NCBI RefSeq assembly: GCF_024806835.1
Contig: NZ_JANTYU010000007.1
Coordinates: 124,001 to 188,000, forward strand
Direction: 5' to 3'
From: Xanthomonas sp. 3793
GTDB lineage: Bacteria > Pseudomonadota > Gammaproteobacteria > Xanthomonadales > Xanthomonadaceae
DNA length: 64,000 nt
Shown: positions 44,131 to 53,604 of the stretch, piece after piece
Position numbering within the stretch: position 1 is the stretch's first letter
Layout: every line of letters begins with the position of its first letter
Position numbers and translations under genes: made by a program
Notes under the pieces: generated by a model
What the model saw: the letters and a program-made list of their open reading frames with translations, nothing else
What the model was told of the DNA's origin: nothing
Databases searched by the model: none

Positions 44131-45573
44131 TCAGGACTCGTATGCGGCTTCGCCGTGCGAGGTGATATCCAGGCCCTCGCGCTCGGCTTCTTCGGTGACG
44201 CGCAGGCCGAACACCAGCTTGGCGACCAGGAAGCCCACCACCGACACCACGCCGATCCACACCACGGTGATGCCCACGCCCAGGGCCTGGATCTTCACCT
44301 GATGCAGGATGTCGTAGTCGCCGCCCTTCTGGCCGCCCAGCGAGGCCGCCGAGAACACGCCGGTCAGGATCGCGCCGATGATGCCGCCCAGGCCATGCAC
44401 GCCGAACACGTCCAGGCTGTCGTCCGCGCCCAGCAGGCGCTTCAGGCCGGTGACGCCCCATACGCACAGCACGCCGGCCGCCAGGCCGATCACGATGGCG
44501 CCGAACGGACCCACGGTGCCGCAGGCCGGGGTGATGCCGACCAGGCCGGCGACCATGCCCGAGGCCACACCGAGGGCGGACGACTTGCCCTTGATGATCT
44601 TCTCGGTCAGCGACCAGCCCAGGATGGCGGCCGCGGTAGCCAGCAGGGTGTTGAGGAAGGCCAGCGCCGCACCGGCATTGGCTTCCAGGTTGGAACCGGC
44701 ATTGAAGCCGAACCAGCCCACCCACAGCAGCGAGGCTCCGACGAAGGTCAGGGTCACGTTGTGCGGCTTGATCGCCTCACGCCCCAACCCGGCGCGCTTG
44801 CCGACGAAGTAGGCACCCACCAGACCGGCGATACCGGCGTTGATGTGCACCACGGTGCCACCGGCAAAATCCAGCGCGCCCAACCCGAACAGGTAGCCGC
44901 CGGTGGCCCAGACCATGTGCGCCAGCGGCAGGTAGCCGAAGGTGAACCAGATCACCGAGAACAGCAGCACCGCAGCGAACTTGGCGCGTTCGGCAAAGGC
45001 ACCGACGATCAGCGCGCCGGTGATGCCGGCAAAGGTCGCCTGGAACGCCACGAACACGTATTCCGGCAGGCTGACGCCCTTGGTGAAGGTGGCCGACAGG
45101 CTCTCGATGGTCACGCCCTTGAGCAGCGCCTTGTCCAGGTTGCCGATCCACGGACCTTCGCCGGAGAACGCCAGGCTGTAGCCGTAGAGCACCCACAGGA
45201 TGGTGAGCAGCGAGAACACCGTTGCGACCTGGATCAGCACCGACAACACGTTCTTGGCGCGCACCATGCCGCCGTAGAACAACGCCAGGCCCGGCACCAC
45301 CATCAGCAGCACCAGCAGCGTGGAGGTCAGCATCCAGGCGACGTCGCCCTTGTCGACCACCGGCGCGGCTTCGGCCGCGGCGGCCGGCGCGGCGGCCGGC
45401 TGCGCAGACGGCAGCGGTTCGGTGGTGACCGGCTCGGTCGGCAACGGGGTGACCTGCGGGGTGGACTGCGCTTGCGCGCTGCCCATGCCGCCCACCACCA
45501 ACGCGCTGAACAGCATCAGCATGCACACGCTATAGAACCGGGCTTTCCACCCGGCAAACAGAGCTGTCTTCAT
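44131..45573 (-). CDS. amtB: Ammonium transporter AmtB
   Basis: 480 residues from ATG 45573, with GGAGG four bases upstream. A cleavable signal peptide (ending near GSAQAQ, residue 36) precedes a 40-residue Pro/Ala/Thr segment and eleven membrane helices. WATGGYLFGLGALDFAGGTVVHINAG and DVFGVHGLGGIIGA carry the two pore histidines. The protein conducts ammonia across the inner membrane and is blocked by deuridylylated GlnK. It lies 22 bp downstream of glnK, the usual pairing. Confidence 0.96.
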   Translation of the reverse strand: MKTALFAGWKARFYSVCMLMLFSALVVGGMGSAQAQSTPQVTPLPTEPVTTEPLPSAQPAAAPAAAAEAAPVVDKGDVAWMLTSTLLVLLMVVPGLALFYGGMVRAKNVLSVLIQVATVFSLLTILWVLYGYSLAFSGEGPWIGNLDKALLKGVTIESLSATFTKGVSLPEYVFVAFQATFAGITGALIVGAFAERAKFAAVLLFSVIWFTFGYLPLAHMVWATGGYLFGLGALDFAGGTVVHINAGIAGLVGAYFVGKRAGLGREAIKPHNVTLTFVGASLLWVGWFGFNAGSNLEANAGAALAFLNTLLATAAAILGWSLTEKIIKGKSSALGVASGMVAGLVGITPACGTVGPFGAIVIGLAAGVLCVWGVTGLKRLLGADDSLDVFGVHGLGGIIGAILTGVFSAASLGGQKGGDYDILHQVKIQALGVGITVVWIGVVSVVGFLVAKLVFGLRVTEEAEREGLDITSHGEAAYES

Positions 45574-45595
45574 ACGACCTCCGGAGGTGGGGGAC

Positions 45596-45988
<393 letters not shown>

Positions 45989-46161
45989 TCATTCACCTGG
46001 ATGCCAACCCCGGCATCCAATCGTTCGCGGATCGCGCAGACCCCGACGGATGCCAGGCATCCGCCTCGTGGGAGAGGTCAGGCCCGCGCGCCGCGAACTG
46101 TGTGCTCTCTCGTTCCCCTCGACTCCACGGCGGTGCCGGGGAGCCATCGAACATGTGCGGC

Positions 46162-46195
46162 GATGGCGGAGGTGGGAGGGGGGGCCTCCGCCATC
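46162..46195 (-). terminator. Stem-loop downstream of glnA
   Basis: GATGGCGGAGG and CCTCCGCCATC, 11-base perfect arms separated by 12 bases, 14 bp after the glnA stop. No T-run follows, so it may reduce rather than end transcription into glnK. Confidence 0.65.
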
Positions 46196-46208
46196 ACCGC
46201 GGTGGAAC

Positions 46209-47618
46209 TCAGTTGCCGTAGTACAGCTGGTACTCCAACGGATGGGTCGCAGCACGGAACTTGGTGACTTCCTGCATCTTCAGCGCGATGTAGCCGTCGA
46301 TGAAGTCGTCGCTCATCACGCCACCGGCCTTGAGGAACTCGCGGTCCTTGTCCAGCGCTTCCAGGGCCTGATCCAGGCTGGAGCACACCTGCGGAATCAG
46401 CTTCTCTTCTTCCGGCGGCAGGTCGTACAGATCCTTGTCGCTCGGCGCGCCCGGGTCGATCTGGTTCTTGATGCCGTCCAGGCCGGCCATCATCAGCGCG
46501 GTAAAGGTCAGGTAGCCGGACTGCAACGGATCGGGGAAGCGCATTTCGATGCGGCGTGCCTTTGGGTTGGTGACCCACGGAATGCGGCACGAGGCAGAGC
46601 GGTTACGCGCCGAATAGGCCAGCATCACCGGCGCTTCGAAGCCCGGGACCAGGCGCTTGTAGCTGTTGGTGCCGGAGTTGGCGAAGGCGTTGATCGCGCG
46701 GGCGTGCTTGAAGACGCCGCCGATGTACCACAGCGCCAGCTGCGACAGGCCGCCGTAACCGTCGCCGGTGAACAGGTTGCTGCCGCCCTTGGCCAGCGAC
46801 TGGTGCACGTGCATGCCGCTGCCGTTGTCGCCGACGATCGGCTTGGGCATGAAGGTGGCGGTCTTGCCGTTGCGGTAGGCGACGTTCTTGATGATGTACT
46901 TCATCGTCAGCAGTTCGTCGGCCTTCTGTACCAGCGAGCTGAACTTGGTACCGATCTCGCACTGGCCGGCGGTGGCCACTTCGTGGTGGTGCACTTCGGT
47001 TTCGATGCCGACCTGTTCCAGGGTCTTGATCATTTCCGCGCGCAGGTCGTGCAGGGTGTCGGTCGGCGGAACCGGGAAGTAGCCGCCCTTTACGCCCGGA
47101 CGATAGCCGCTGTTGCCGCCGTCGTACTTTTCACCGGTGTTCCAGGCCGCTTCTTCGGAACCCACCTGGAAGAAGGTGTGGCCCATGTCGTTGGCGAAGC
47201 GCACCGAGTCGAAGATGAAGAATTCCGGCTCCGGGCCGAAGAACGCCTGGTCGGCGATGCCGGAGGACTTCAGGTAGGCCTCGGCGCGCTTGGCGATGCC
47301 GCGCGGGTCGCGCTCATAGCTCTGCATGGTGGCCGGATCGAGGATGTCGCAGGTCAGCACGATGGTCGGATCGGCGAAGAACGGATCCAGGTACGCGGTG
47401 CCGGCGTCGGGCAGCAACACCATGTCCGACTCGTTGATGCCCTTCCAACCCGCGATCGAGCTGCCGTCGAACATCTTGCCTTCTTCGAACAGCGCCGGCT
47501 CGATGATGTTGGCCGGGAAGGTGATGTGCTGCTGTACACCACGCATATCGACGAAGCGCAGGTCGACAAACTCGACCTTGTTGTCCTTGATCAGCTTTTC
47601 AACGTTTTCCACGGACAT
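46209..47618 (-). CDS. glnA: Glutamine synthetase type I (GlnA)
   Basis: 469 residues, full length for GSI-beta. [40 protein letters not shown] and [11 protein letters not shown] carry metal, glutamate and ATP residues. Tyr398 in [11 protein letters not shown] is the adenylylation site. It makes glutamine from glutamate, ammonia and ATP. A -24/-12 promoter and two NtrC sites lie upstream, so it is NtrC-activated. The order glnA-glnK-amtB-ntrB-ntrC is kept on one strand. Confidence 0.98.
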   Translation of the reverse strand: MSVENVEKLIKDNKVEFVDLRFVDMRGVQQHITFPANIIEPALFEEGKMFDGSSIAGWKGINESDMVLLPDAGTAYLDPFFADPTIVLTCDILDPATMQSYERDPRGIAKRAEAYLKSSGIADQAFFGPEPEFFIFDSVRFANDMGHTFFQVGSEEAAWNTGEKYDGGNSGYRPGVKGGYFPVPPTDTLHDLRAEMIKTLEQVGIETEVHHHEVATAGQCEIGTKFSSLVQKADELLTMKYIIKNVAYRNGKTATFMPKPIVGDNGSGMHVHQSLAKGGSNLFTGDGYGGLSQLALWYIGGVFKHARAINAFANSGTNSYKRLVPGFEAPVMLAYSARNRSASCRIPWVTNPKARRIEMRFPDPLQSGYLTFTALMMAGLDGIKNQIDPGAPSDKDLYDLPPEEEKLIPQVCSSLDQALEALDKDREFLKAGGVMSDDFIDGYIALKMQEVTKFRAATHPLEYQLYYGN

Positions 47619-47665
47619 CGGAAGAAACCTCGGATTGGAGTGAAGTGGCTCGTGGGCGGAACTAC

Positions 47666-47682
47666 AGCAGGGACCATGCCAA
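47666..47682 (-). promoter_or_regulatory. Sigma-54 (-24/-12) promoter of glnA
   Basis: On the minus strand TTGGCATGGTCCCTGCT: the -24 GG and -12 GC are exactly ten bases apart and the flanks fit YTGGCACGN4TTGC. It lies 48-64 bp before the glnA start. Confidence 0.85.
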
Positions 47683-47743
47683 ATGGCAGACTTTCACAAG
47701 TCGTTGATTTTGCTTGCGTCGCTTGAGGTCGCTCGCGGCTCGA

Positions 47744-47762
47744 TAGCACCATTCAGGTGCTA
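47744..47762 (-). promoter_or_regulatory. NtrC enhancer site, proximal
   Basis: TAGCACCATTCAGGTGCTA, a palindrome with GCACC/GGTGC cores, centred about 80 bp upstream of the -24/-12 element. Confidence 0.85.
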
Positions 47763-47774
47763 TCCGCGCAGAGG

Positions 47775-47793
47775 ATGCACCGATATGGTGCAT
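47775..47793 (-). promoter_or_regulatory. NtrC enhancer site, distal
   Basis: ATGCACCGATATGGTGCAT, an essentially perfect palindrome. Its centre is 31 bp (three helical turns) from the proximal site, which suits cooperative binding of NtrC dimers. Confidence 0.87.
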
Positions 47794-47842
47794 GCCGCAA
47801 TGCACTATCCTGACGCCTCCCCCAATCCCCTCCTCACGTCCG

Positions 47843-48637
47843 ATGTCCGATCTGATTTCCGCCCTGCTGTTGGGCATTCTCGAAGGCCTCACCGAATTCC
47901 TGCCGATCTCCAGCACCGGCCACCTGTTGATCGCCGAACAATGGCTCGGACGCCGTTCTGACTTCTTCAACATCGTCATCCAGGCCGGCGCGATCCTGGC
48001 CATCTGCCTGGCGCTGCGGCAGAAGCTGTGGACCCTGGCCACCGGCCTGGGCGAGCGCGCCAACCGCGATTACGTGCTCAAGATCGGCGTGGCCTTCATG
48101 GTTACCGCGGTGGTCGGGCTGATCGTGCGCAAGGCCGGCTGGCAGCTGCCGGAAACCGTGCATCCGGTGGCCTGGGCGCTGCTGATCGGCGGCCTGTGGA
48201 TGCTGGTGGCCGAGCACTTTGCCGGCAAGCTGCCCGAGCGCGATGTGGTGACCTGGAAGGTGGCCATCGCGGTGGGGCTGGCGCAGGTGGTGGCCGGCGT
48301 GTTTCCCGGCACCTCGCGCTCGGCCTCGGCGATCTTCTTGGCCATGCTGCTGGGCCTGAGCAAGCGCTCGGCGGCGGCGGATTTCGTGTTCATGGTGGGC
48401 ATCCCGACCATGTTCGCGGCCAGCGGTTATGCGCTGCTGGAGATGTACAAGGAAGGCGGCTTCGGCAGCGAAAACTGGGCCGATGTGGCGGTGGCCTTCG
48501 TGGCGGCGACCATCACCGGCTTTGTGGTGGTGAAGTGGCTGCTGGGCTACATCAAGAAGCACCGCTTCACGGTGTTTGCGGTGTACCGCATCGTGCTCGG
48601 CGCCGCCCTGCTGCTGTGGTTGCCGGTCGCGGCCTGA
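47843..48637 (+). CDS. uppP: Undecaprenyl-diphosphatase UppP (BacA)
   Basis: 264 residues from ATG 47843 (MSDLISALLLGILEGLTEFL). The two active-site segments are present: LEGLTEFLPISSTGHL (13-28) and FPGTSRSASAIFLAMLLG. Eight hydrophobic segments fit the BacA fold. It recycles undecaprenyl diphosphate for cell-wall and O-antigen synthesis at the inner membrane. The glnA regulatory region ends 49 bp before it, so the two divergent genes share this space. Confidence 0.96.
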   Translation: MSDLISALLLGILEGLTEFLPISSTGHLLIAEQWLGRRSDFFNIVIQAGAILAICLALRQKLWTLATGLGERANRDYVLKIGVAFMVTAVVGLIVRKAGWQLPETVHPVAWALLIGGLWMLVAEHFAGKLPERDVVTWKVAIAVGLAQVVAGVFPGTSRSASAIFLAMLLGLSKRSAAADFVFMVGIPTMFAASGYALLEMYKEGGFGSENWADVAVAFVAATITGFVVVKWLLGYIKKHRFTVFAVYRIVLGAALLLWLPVAA

Positions 48638-48769
48638 CCCGCGAATGCGCATGCCCTGCCGGTCGCCACAGCGGCGCGCGGCGGGGCAACTGCACGGGCA
48701 GTGACGCCGGTCATTGCCGCCGCCGCGCGCTGGCGGTATCACTGGTGCCTTGACCACCGGGAGCCGCCG

Positions 48770-49576
48770 ATGCGTGCCGTGTTCTTTGCCCCAGCCCTGC
48801 TGGCGGCGGGCGTGACGGCCTGCGGCTCGGGCGCAACGCCCGGTGCCGACGGCGCCGCGCCAGGCGCAACGTCCGCCTCGACCGCAGCGACCGCGCCCGT
48901 CAGCGACAACGCCCCGTTGCGCGCTGCCTTGCAGGCGCAGCACTGGCAGCTGCAGCAGGCCAGCGATGCGCACGGCACGGCCCTGCGCAGCCTGTTCGTG
49001 GCCGGCAGCGCGCCGCTGCAACTGGACTTTGCCGATCAACGCATCCAGGTCAGCCAGACCTGCAACGCGTTGGGCGCCAACTACAGCGTGGCCGATACGC
49101 AGCTGCAGATCGGCCGGGTGGTATCGAGCAAGCGGCTATGCGCGCAGCCGCGCAAAATGTCCCAGGAGCGCGCCGCCAGCGAACTGCTGTCCGGCAGCTT
49201 TGCGGTGACGCTGGACACCGCGCACGCCGCGCCCCGGCTGACCCTGATCCGCAGCGATGGCACCCGCCTGCTGTTCAACGGCGTGCCCACGGCAACCACC
49301 CGCTACGGCGGGCCCGGGCAGACGCTGCTGATCGAAGTGGCGGCCGACACCGTGCCCTGCGCCTCCGACCCATCACGCACCTGCCTGCAACTGCGCGAGC
49401 GCACCGACGGACAGCCGGCGACCGCTTCCTGGCGCCGCTTCGACGGCAGGATCGAAGGCTTCGACCACGAGACCGGCATCCGCACCCTGCTGCGCGTCAC
49501 CCGCTATCCGCCGGCGGGCGGTCAGGATGGCGCGCCGGTCTATGTGCTGGAGCAGATGATCGAGGCGAGCGGCTAA
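48770..49576 (+). CDS. META (HslJ-like) and DUF4377 domain lipoprotein
   Basis: 268 residues; GGGAG six bases upstream of ATG. The lipobox GVTAC gives lipidated Cys18, followed by a Gly/Ala/Thr-rich linker. Residues about 50-165 form a META/HslJ domain (LRAALQAQHWQLQQASDA, LDFADQRIQVSQTCNALGANYSV, LTLIRSDGTRLLFN). Residues about 175-268 form a DUF4377-like domain with LIEVAADTVPCASDPSRTCLQLRE, WRRFDGRIEGFDHETGIRTLLRV and VYVLEQMIEAS. The pairing is common in xanthomonads; function unknown, envelope stress is a guess. Confidence 0.87.
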   Translation: MRAVFFAPALLAAGVTACGSGATPGADGAAPGATSASTAATAPVSDNAPLRAALQAQHWQLQQASDAHGTALRSLFVAGSAPLQLDFADQRIQVSQTCNALGANYSVADTQLQIGRVVSSKRLCAQPRKMSQERAASELLSGSFAVTLDTAHAAPRLTLIRSDGTRLLFNGVPTATTRYGGPGQTLLIEVAADTVPCASDPSRTCLQLRERTDGQPATASWRRFDGRIEGFDHETGIRTLLRVTRYPPAGGQDGAPVYVLEQMIEASG

Positions 49577-49589
49577 CGGGTGATGGGCC

Positions 49590-49644
49590 GGGATTGGGGA
49601 TTGGGGATTGGGGATTGGGGATTGGGGATTGGGGATTGGGGATT
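49590..49644. repeat. Heptamer tract, seven GGGGATT units plus a partial first unit
   Basis: Starts 14 bp after the META-lipoprotein stop and runs as GGGATT then exactly seven GGGGATT, followed by degenerate GGGGAGTCGGGAGTCGGGATT. Confidence 0.93.
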
Positions 49645-49941
49645 GGGGAGTCGGGAGTCGGGATTGGTCTGACATCGAGCCGTTGCAGGTTCGGCCAGGC
49701 AATGGCGCTCTGCGACGCCCATGCCGATCGGCCAGGCGCGACGAGCCGGTGCTTGGCAGAACCGGCGGCCGCTTCGACGGCCCGAGGCATCACTTCGCTC
49801 ATGCACACCGATCGACGTGCCGGTACGGTGCGGCGGGTACGCCAGACGCGCAGCGTCGCCTGCGTGCGAAGGCCGTGCACGACTCGCGTTGACTGGGCAG
49901 CCGACTGTCGGCTCGATCGAGCTGGCATTCGTTTCGTTCCC

Positions 49942-50030
49942 ACCGCAAAGCCGCCGGCCACGCGGTCTGCTTCGCGGTCCTGGCGCGGCGACGGATTCAG
50001 CATTCGCGTGCCCTGCAGCGCCGCTTGGGC
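49942..50030. repeat. Partial duplication of the ybhB 3' end
   Basis: About 89 bp (ACCGCAAAGCC to CGCCGCTTGGGC) nearly repeats 50110-50199, which spans the last 17 codons of ybhB and the DNA just after its stop. The copy lies 168 bp away in the same orientation and is not attached to any coding frame. Confidence 0.8.
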
Positions 50031-50148
50031 GAGACGCCATGCATGCAGGACGCGACTTGCCATGCGCCGGATCGAGCGTTCGACCCGAACGCCCTGCTCC
50101 CCTGTGGCGACCGCGAAGCCAGCGGCCACGCGGTCGGATTGCGCGGTC

Positions 50149-50760
50149 TCAGCGCAGCGACGGATTCAGCGTGTACGTGCCATGCAGCGCCGCTTCGGCC
50201 AGCACGTGGCCCTGGATGGCCGACAGCACATCGGCTGCAGTGAAGGTGGCGGGCAGGCTGAGCTTTTCCACATCCAGCGCAAACACCCGGAAGAAATAGC
50301 GGTGCAGGCGCAGATCGTTGAACGGCGGGTACGGGCCGTCGTAGCCCAGATAGTCGCCGGCCATGTCGGGATTGCCCGCGAACCACTGCGTGTAGGAGTT
50401 CAGGCCCTGGCGAGCGCCGGCGGGACCGACCGGCTGCTGCTTGCCCTTGGCCACGAAGCCGTCGCTGCAGCTGCCTGCGGCAATCTCGTGCACGCCAGCG
50501 GGGATGTCGGCCATCGCCCAATGCACGAAATCGGTGCGTGGCTGCTCGACCGGGATCTGCAGATCCTCACGGCCCACCGTCTCCGGCACCGTCGGCACAT
50601 CCGGGTCCAGACACAGCAGCGCGAACGAACGCGTGCCTTGCGGGACATCGCTCCAGGCCAGATGCGGGTTGCGGTTCGGCGCGAAGCCGTCCGGGGTACC
50701 GGCAGCAAATTCCACTGCGATGGGCTTGCCGTTTTCGATGCTGGTGCTGGTCAGACGCAT
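50149..50760 (-). CDS. YbhB/YbcL family (Raf kinase inhibitor-like) protein
   Basis: 203 residues from ATG 50760 (MRLTSTSIENGKPI). PEBP-fold features: NRNPHLAWSDVPQGTRSFALLCLDPDVP, DFVHWAMADIPAGVHEIAAG, then GYDGPYPPFNDLRLHRYFFRVFALD, which holds the anion pocket residues (DPD, W, GP.PP..H.Y.F). The family binds small anions or lipids and has no proven bacterial function. Its 3' end is partly duplicated downstream, and a palindrome array lies upstream. Confidence 0.92.
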   Translation of the reverse strand: MRLTSTSIENGKPIAVEFAAGTPDGFAPNRNPHLAWSDVPQGTRSFALLCLDPDVPTVPETVGREDLQIPVEQPRTDFVHWAMADIPAGVHEIAAGSCSDGFVAKGKQQPVGPAGARQGLNSYTQWFAGNPDMAGDYLGYDGPYPPFNDLRLHRYFFRVFALDVEKLSLPATFTAADVLSAIQGHVLAEAALHGTYTLNPSLR

Positions 50761-50874
50761 GCAAAGTCTCCGTGGATCCAAGCGCTCAGCCTGCCTGGAT
50801 TGGCACCGCAACGGAAGCCGTCGCAGTGGAACCTTGTGTGGCACAGCTGGCGTCGTCCGGGTCTCTGAATCTCC

Positions 50875-51464
50875 GTAGGAACGGACCTGGCCGCGACGGG
50901 CTTCACCGGTATCGGCAACGCCTCGTCGCGGCCGGGTCCGCTCCTACGACAGCCCTGCGCACCGGGGATCTCCCGGCCATGGGTTGCAGGCATCGTTGAA
51001 CGCCATCGGTGTCCACGCGTGCCGCGTCGTCCGGGCTCTGGGTCTATGTAGGAGCGGACCTGGCCGCGACAGGCTTCACCTGTATCGGTAACGCCTTGTC
51101 GCGGCCAGGTCCGCTCCTACGACAGCCTTGCGCACCGGGGATCTCCGGGCATGGGTTGCAGGCATCGTTGAACGCCATCGGCGTCCACGCGTGCCGCGTC
51201 ATCCGGGCTCTGAATCTCCGTAGGAACGGACCTGGCCGCGACGGGCTTCACCGGTATCGGCAACGCCTCGTCGCGGCCGGGTCCGCTCCTACGACAGCCC
51301 TGCGCACCGAGAATCTCCGGGCATGGATCGCAGGCATCGCTGAACACCATCGGTGTCCACGCGTGCCGCGTCATCTGGGCTCTGGATCTCTGTAGGAGCG
51401 GACCTGGCCGCGACGGGCTTCACTGGTATCGGCAACGCCTTGTCGCGGCCGGGTCCGCTCCTAC
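50875..51464. repeat. Four-unit tandem array of GTAG palindromes (172-173 bp period)
   Basis: 73-bp palindromes at 50875-50947, 51048-51120, 51220-51292 and 51392-51464. Each starts GTAGGA(A/G)CGGACCTGGCC and ends GGTCCGCTCCTAC. A shared ~99-bp spacer (containing TTGCAGGCATCGTTGAAC) follows the first three units. Units 1 and 3 share one variant (GTAGGAACGG), 2 and 4 the other (GTAGGAGCGG), so the array probably grew by doubling of a two-unit block. The 745-bp gap 50761-51505 holds no gene. Confidence 0.92.
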
Positions 51465-51505
51465 GACGGCGTCGCGCTTGTGGGATGTATGCGGCAGGCC
51501 GCGCG

Positions 51506-53578
51506 TCAGTCCTGCGGATACCCGAAGCGCACGGCGATCAGCGTCAGCAGGTCGAACTGGGCGCCGAGCACGCCGCGATAGTTGCGCCAGCGGCCGGCGG
51601 CCAGGCGGGCCGGGCCGCGTGGCTCGACCAGCGGGAAGCTCAGCCCGAACGCCTGCTCCAGCGCGGTGGAGATGCCCTGCGGATCGCTTTCGATGCCATC
51701 CAGGCGGATGATCCGGTGCGGATACAGATCGCGTTCGTGCAGCACGGCCAGCTGTTCCAGCGCGGCCAGCAGCCAGTCGGTGGCCTGCTGCGGCGACTGC
51801 ACCGCCAGCGGGGCGGACGCGCCGGCCGAGAGCCAGTCCAGCAGCATGTCGCGCGGATCGCGCAGCGCGATCGCCAGCCGCCCCTCGGGCAGATGCGGGC
51901 GGAGCGCGGCGAGCAGGGTGTTGTCCCACCACAGCAGCCAGTCGATGACGTTGCCATCGTCGATGCCGCGGCGCGGCAGCTGTGCCTTCCAGCCTTCCAC
52001 CAGGGCCATCGGCGCCAGTTCGCCGGATGCCAGCTGCTCGACGCTGCGATAGCTCTGCAACGCATCGGACGGCGGCGTGGCGCCGTAACGGTCGCCGCGC
52101 ACCAGCGGGGTGGCCGCGTCCATCACCGCGATCAGGCGTTCGACATGCGAGCCAGGCGTGCCCCATACGAACAGCGGACGCGCGGTGACGGTGTCGGGAA
52201 TGCTGCCCAGCGCCGGCCACTGCATCGGTTGTTTGGCGGCCTGCGGCGGCAACGGCAGGCGGTGCTGGGCCTGTTCGCGATGGAACTGCATCCAGGTCGC
52301 CAGGGCGGCGTCGGGCTGGCCGGCGCGGTCCTGCACATTGCCCAGCCAAGGCCGCAGGACGGTCTGCTGCGGTTCGGGCAAGGACTCGATCAAGGATTGG
52401 ACACAGGCGATCGCTGCCGGCGGATCGCGCTCCAGCAGCGCTTCGACGATGCGCTGCTCACCGCTGATGCGGCCCGGCTCCACCGCCACGATCTGCCGCG
52501 CCACCATTTCCGCTTCGTCGGCATGGCCCTGCATGTCGTGCACGCGCATCAGCGCTTCCAGCGCGGGCAGGTGCTCGGGCATGCCCAGCAGCCAGCGCTC
52601 GATCACCGCCTGCGCCTGCGGCCCGCCGACCGGCTCCACTGCCAACCGCGCCAGCCACAGATCGTGCGCATTGCTGGAGGTGGCCAGCGCCGCATCCAGG
52701 GTGTCGCGCGCATCGTCCACCGCGCCCAGACGCTCCCAGGCGGTGAGCAAGGCATGCAAGGTGCGGCGGTCGGCCGGCCAATGCGCCAGCGCCAGGCGCA
52801 GATGCGCGGCTGCCTGGTCCGGGCGACCGGCCTGCAATTCCATTTCGCCGGCCAGCCGGCGCATCGCCGGACCATCGCCGTCGGGCTGCGCCAGCACGCC
52901 CTGCATCGCGCTCAGCGCGTCGTCCAGGCGGCCTTGCCGCTGGGCCAGCTGGGCGATGAAGGCGCGCAAGGCAGTACCCGGCGGATTGAGCTCGACCACG
53001 CGCTCGAAGGCGCGCTCGGCGAACGCAAAATGTTCCTTCTGCAGGTAGGCAAAGCCCAGCGCGAACATCACCCGCGGGTCGTCCGGCAGCTGCTCGGCGG
53101 CCCGGGTCAGCAGCGACAGCGCGCGGTCGCTCTGGCCGCGACGCATCTCCACCACACCATCGACCGCCAGCAGCTGCGGGTGGTCAGGAGACAGCCGTGC
53201 AGCGGTGCGGCTCAGCCGCTCGGCATCGTCCAGATCGCCGCGTGCCACGGCCAGATGCGCCTGCATCACGTAGGCGTTGAACTGGTTGGGATCCAGCGCG
53301 GTACTGCGCGACAACGCGGCATCGGCCGCGCTCAGATCGCGCGTGGCCAGCAGCAGCCCGGCACGCAGCAGATGCAGGTCGGCATCTTCCGGGGTCAGCG
53401 TCAGCGCGGTTTCGATGCTGGTCAGCGCCAGCGCCGGCTGACCTTGCTGCTGCAAGGACAGCCCGAGCCAGCGGTGCGCGGCAGCGTTGTCCGGCGCGGT
53501 GGTCGCCCACTCGCGGGCCAGCGCCACCGCATCGTCGGCCGCATTGCGGCGCAGGGCTTGAAGAATGGCGTCTTGCAT
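51506..53578 (-). CDS. TPR protein with a degenerate sulfotransferase-like C-terminus
   Basis: 690 residues from ATG 53578. Residues 1-430 are tetratricopeptide-like repeats (DNAAAHRWLGLSLQQQGQPALALTSIETALTLTPEDADLHLLRAGLLL and onward). The C-terminal part from 468 resembles sulfotransferases, but the PAPS-binding loop usually reading PLFVxGMPRSGTT is RPLFVWGTPGSHVERL here, losing the Arg-Ser-Gly-Thr cluster. RDPRDMLLDWLS corresponds to the usual RDPRD segment. It may have lost catalysis and kept a scaffold role. The TPR-sulfotransferase pairing is common in xanthomonads. Confidence 0.85.
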   Translation of the reverse strand: MQDAILQALRRNAADDAVALAREWATTAPDNAAAHRWLGLSLQQQGQPALALTSIETALTLTPEDADLHLLRAGLLLATRDLSAADAALSRSTALDPNQFNAYVMQAHLAVARGDLDDAERLSRTAARLSPDHPQLLAVDGVVEMRRGQSDRALSLLTRAAEQLPDDPRVMFALGFAYLQKEHFAFAERAFERVVELNPPGTALRAFIAQLAQRQGRLDDALSAMQGVLAQPDGDGPAMRRLAGEMELQAGRPDQAAAHLRLALAHWPADRRTLHALLTAWERLGAVDDARDTLDAALATSSNAHDLWLARLAVEPVGGPQAQAVIERWLLGMPEHLPALEALMRVHDMQGHADEAEMVARQIVAVEPGRISGEQRIVEALLERDPPAAIACVQSLIESLPEPQQTVLRPWLGNVQDRAGQPDAALATWMQFHREQAQHRLPLPPQAAKQPMQWPALGSIPDTVTARPLFVWGTPGSHVERLIAVMDAATPLVRGDRYGATPPSDALQSYRSVEQLASGELAPMALVEGWKAQLPRRGIDDGNVIDWLLWWDNTLLAALRPHLPEGRLAIALRDPRDMLLDWLSAGASAPLAVQSPQQATDWLLAALEQLAVLHERDLYPHRIIRLDGIESDPQGISTALEQAFGLSFPLVEPRGPARLAAGRWRNYRGVLGAQFDLLTLIAVRFGYPQD

Positions 53579-53604
53579 GGCGGCGGCGTGTCCCGGACAA
53601 ACCG

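Larger units (their letters stand above)
49577..50148. other. 572-bp intergenic region with heptamers and a decayed ybhB 3'-end copy
   Basis: Besides the heptamer tract (49590-49644) and the duplicated segment (49942-50030), no gene is convincing. The frames that cross it have no family match. Confidence 0.6.

Noticed and set aside
50875-51464. CRISPR array
   Set aside because: Repeats are palindromic, 73 bp, with identical spacers and no cas gene; this is a tandem repeat.
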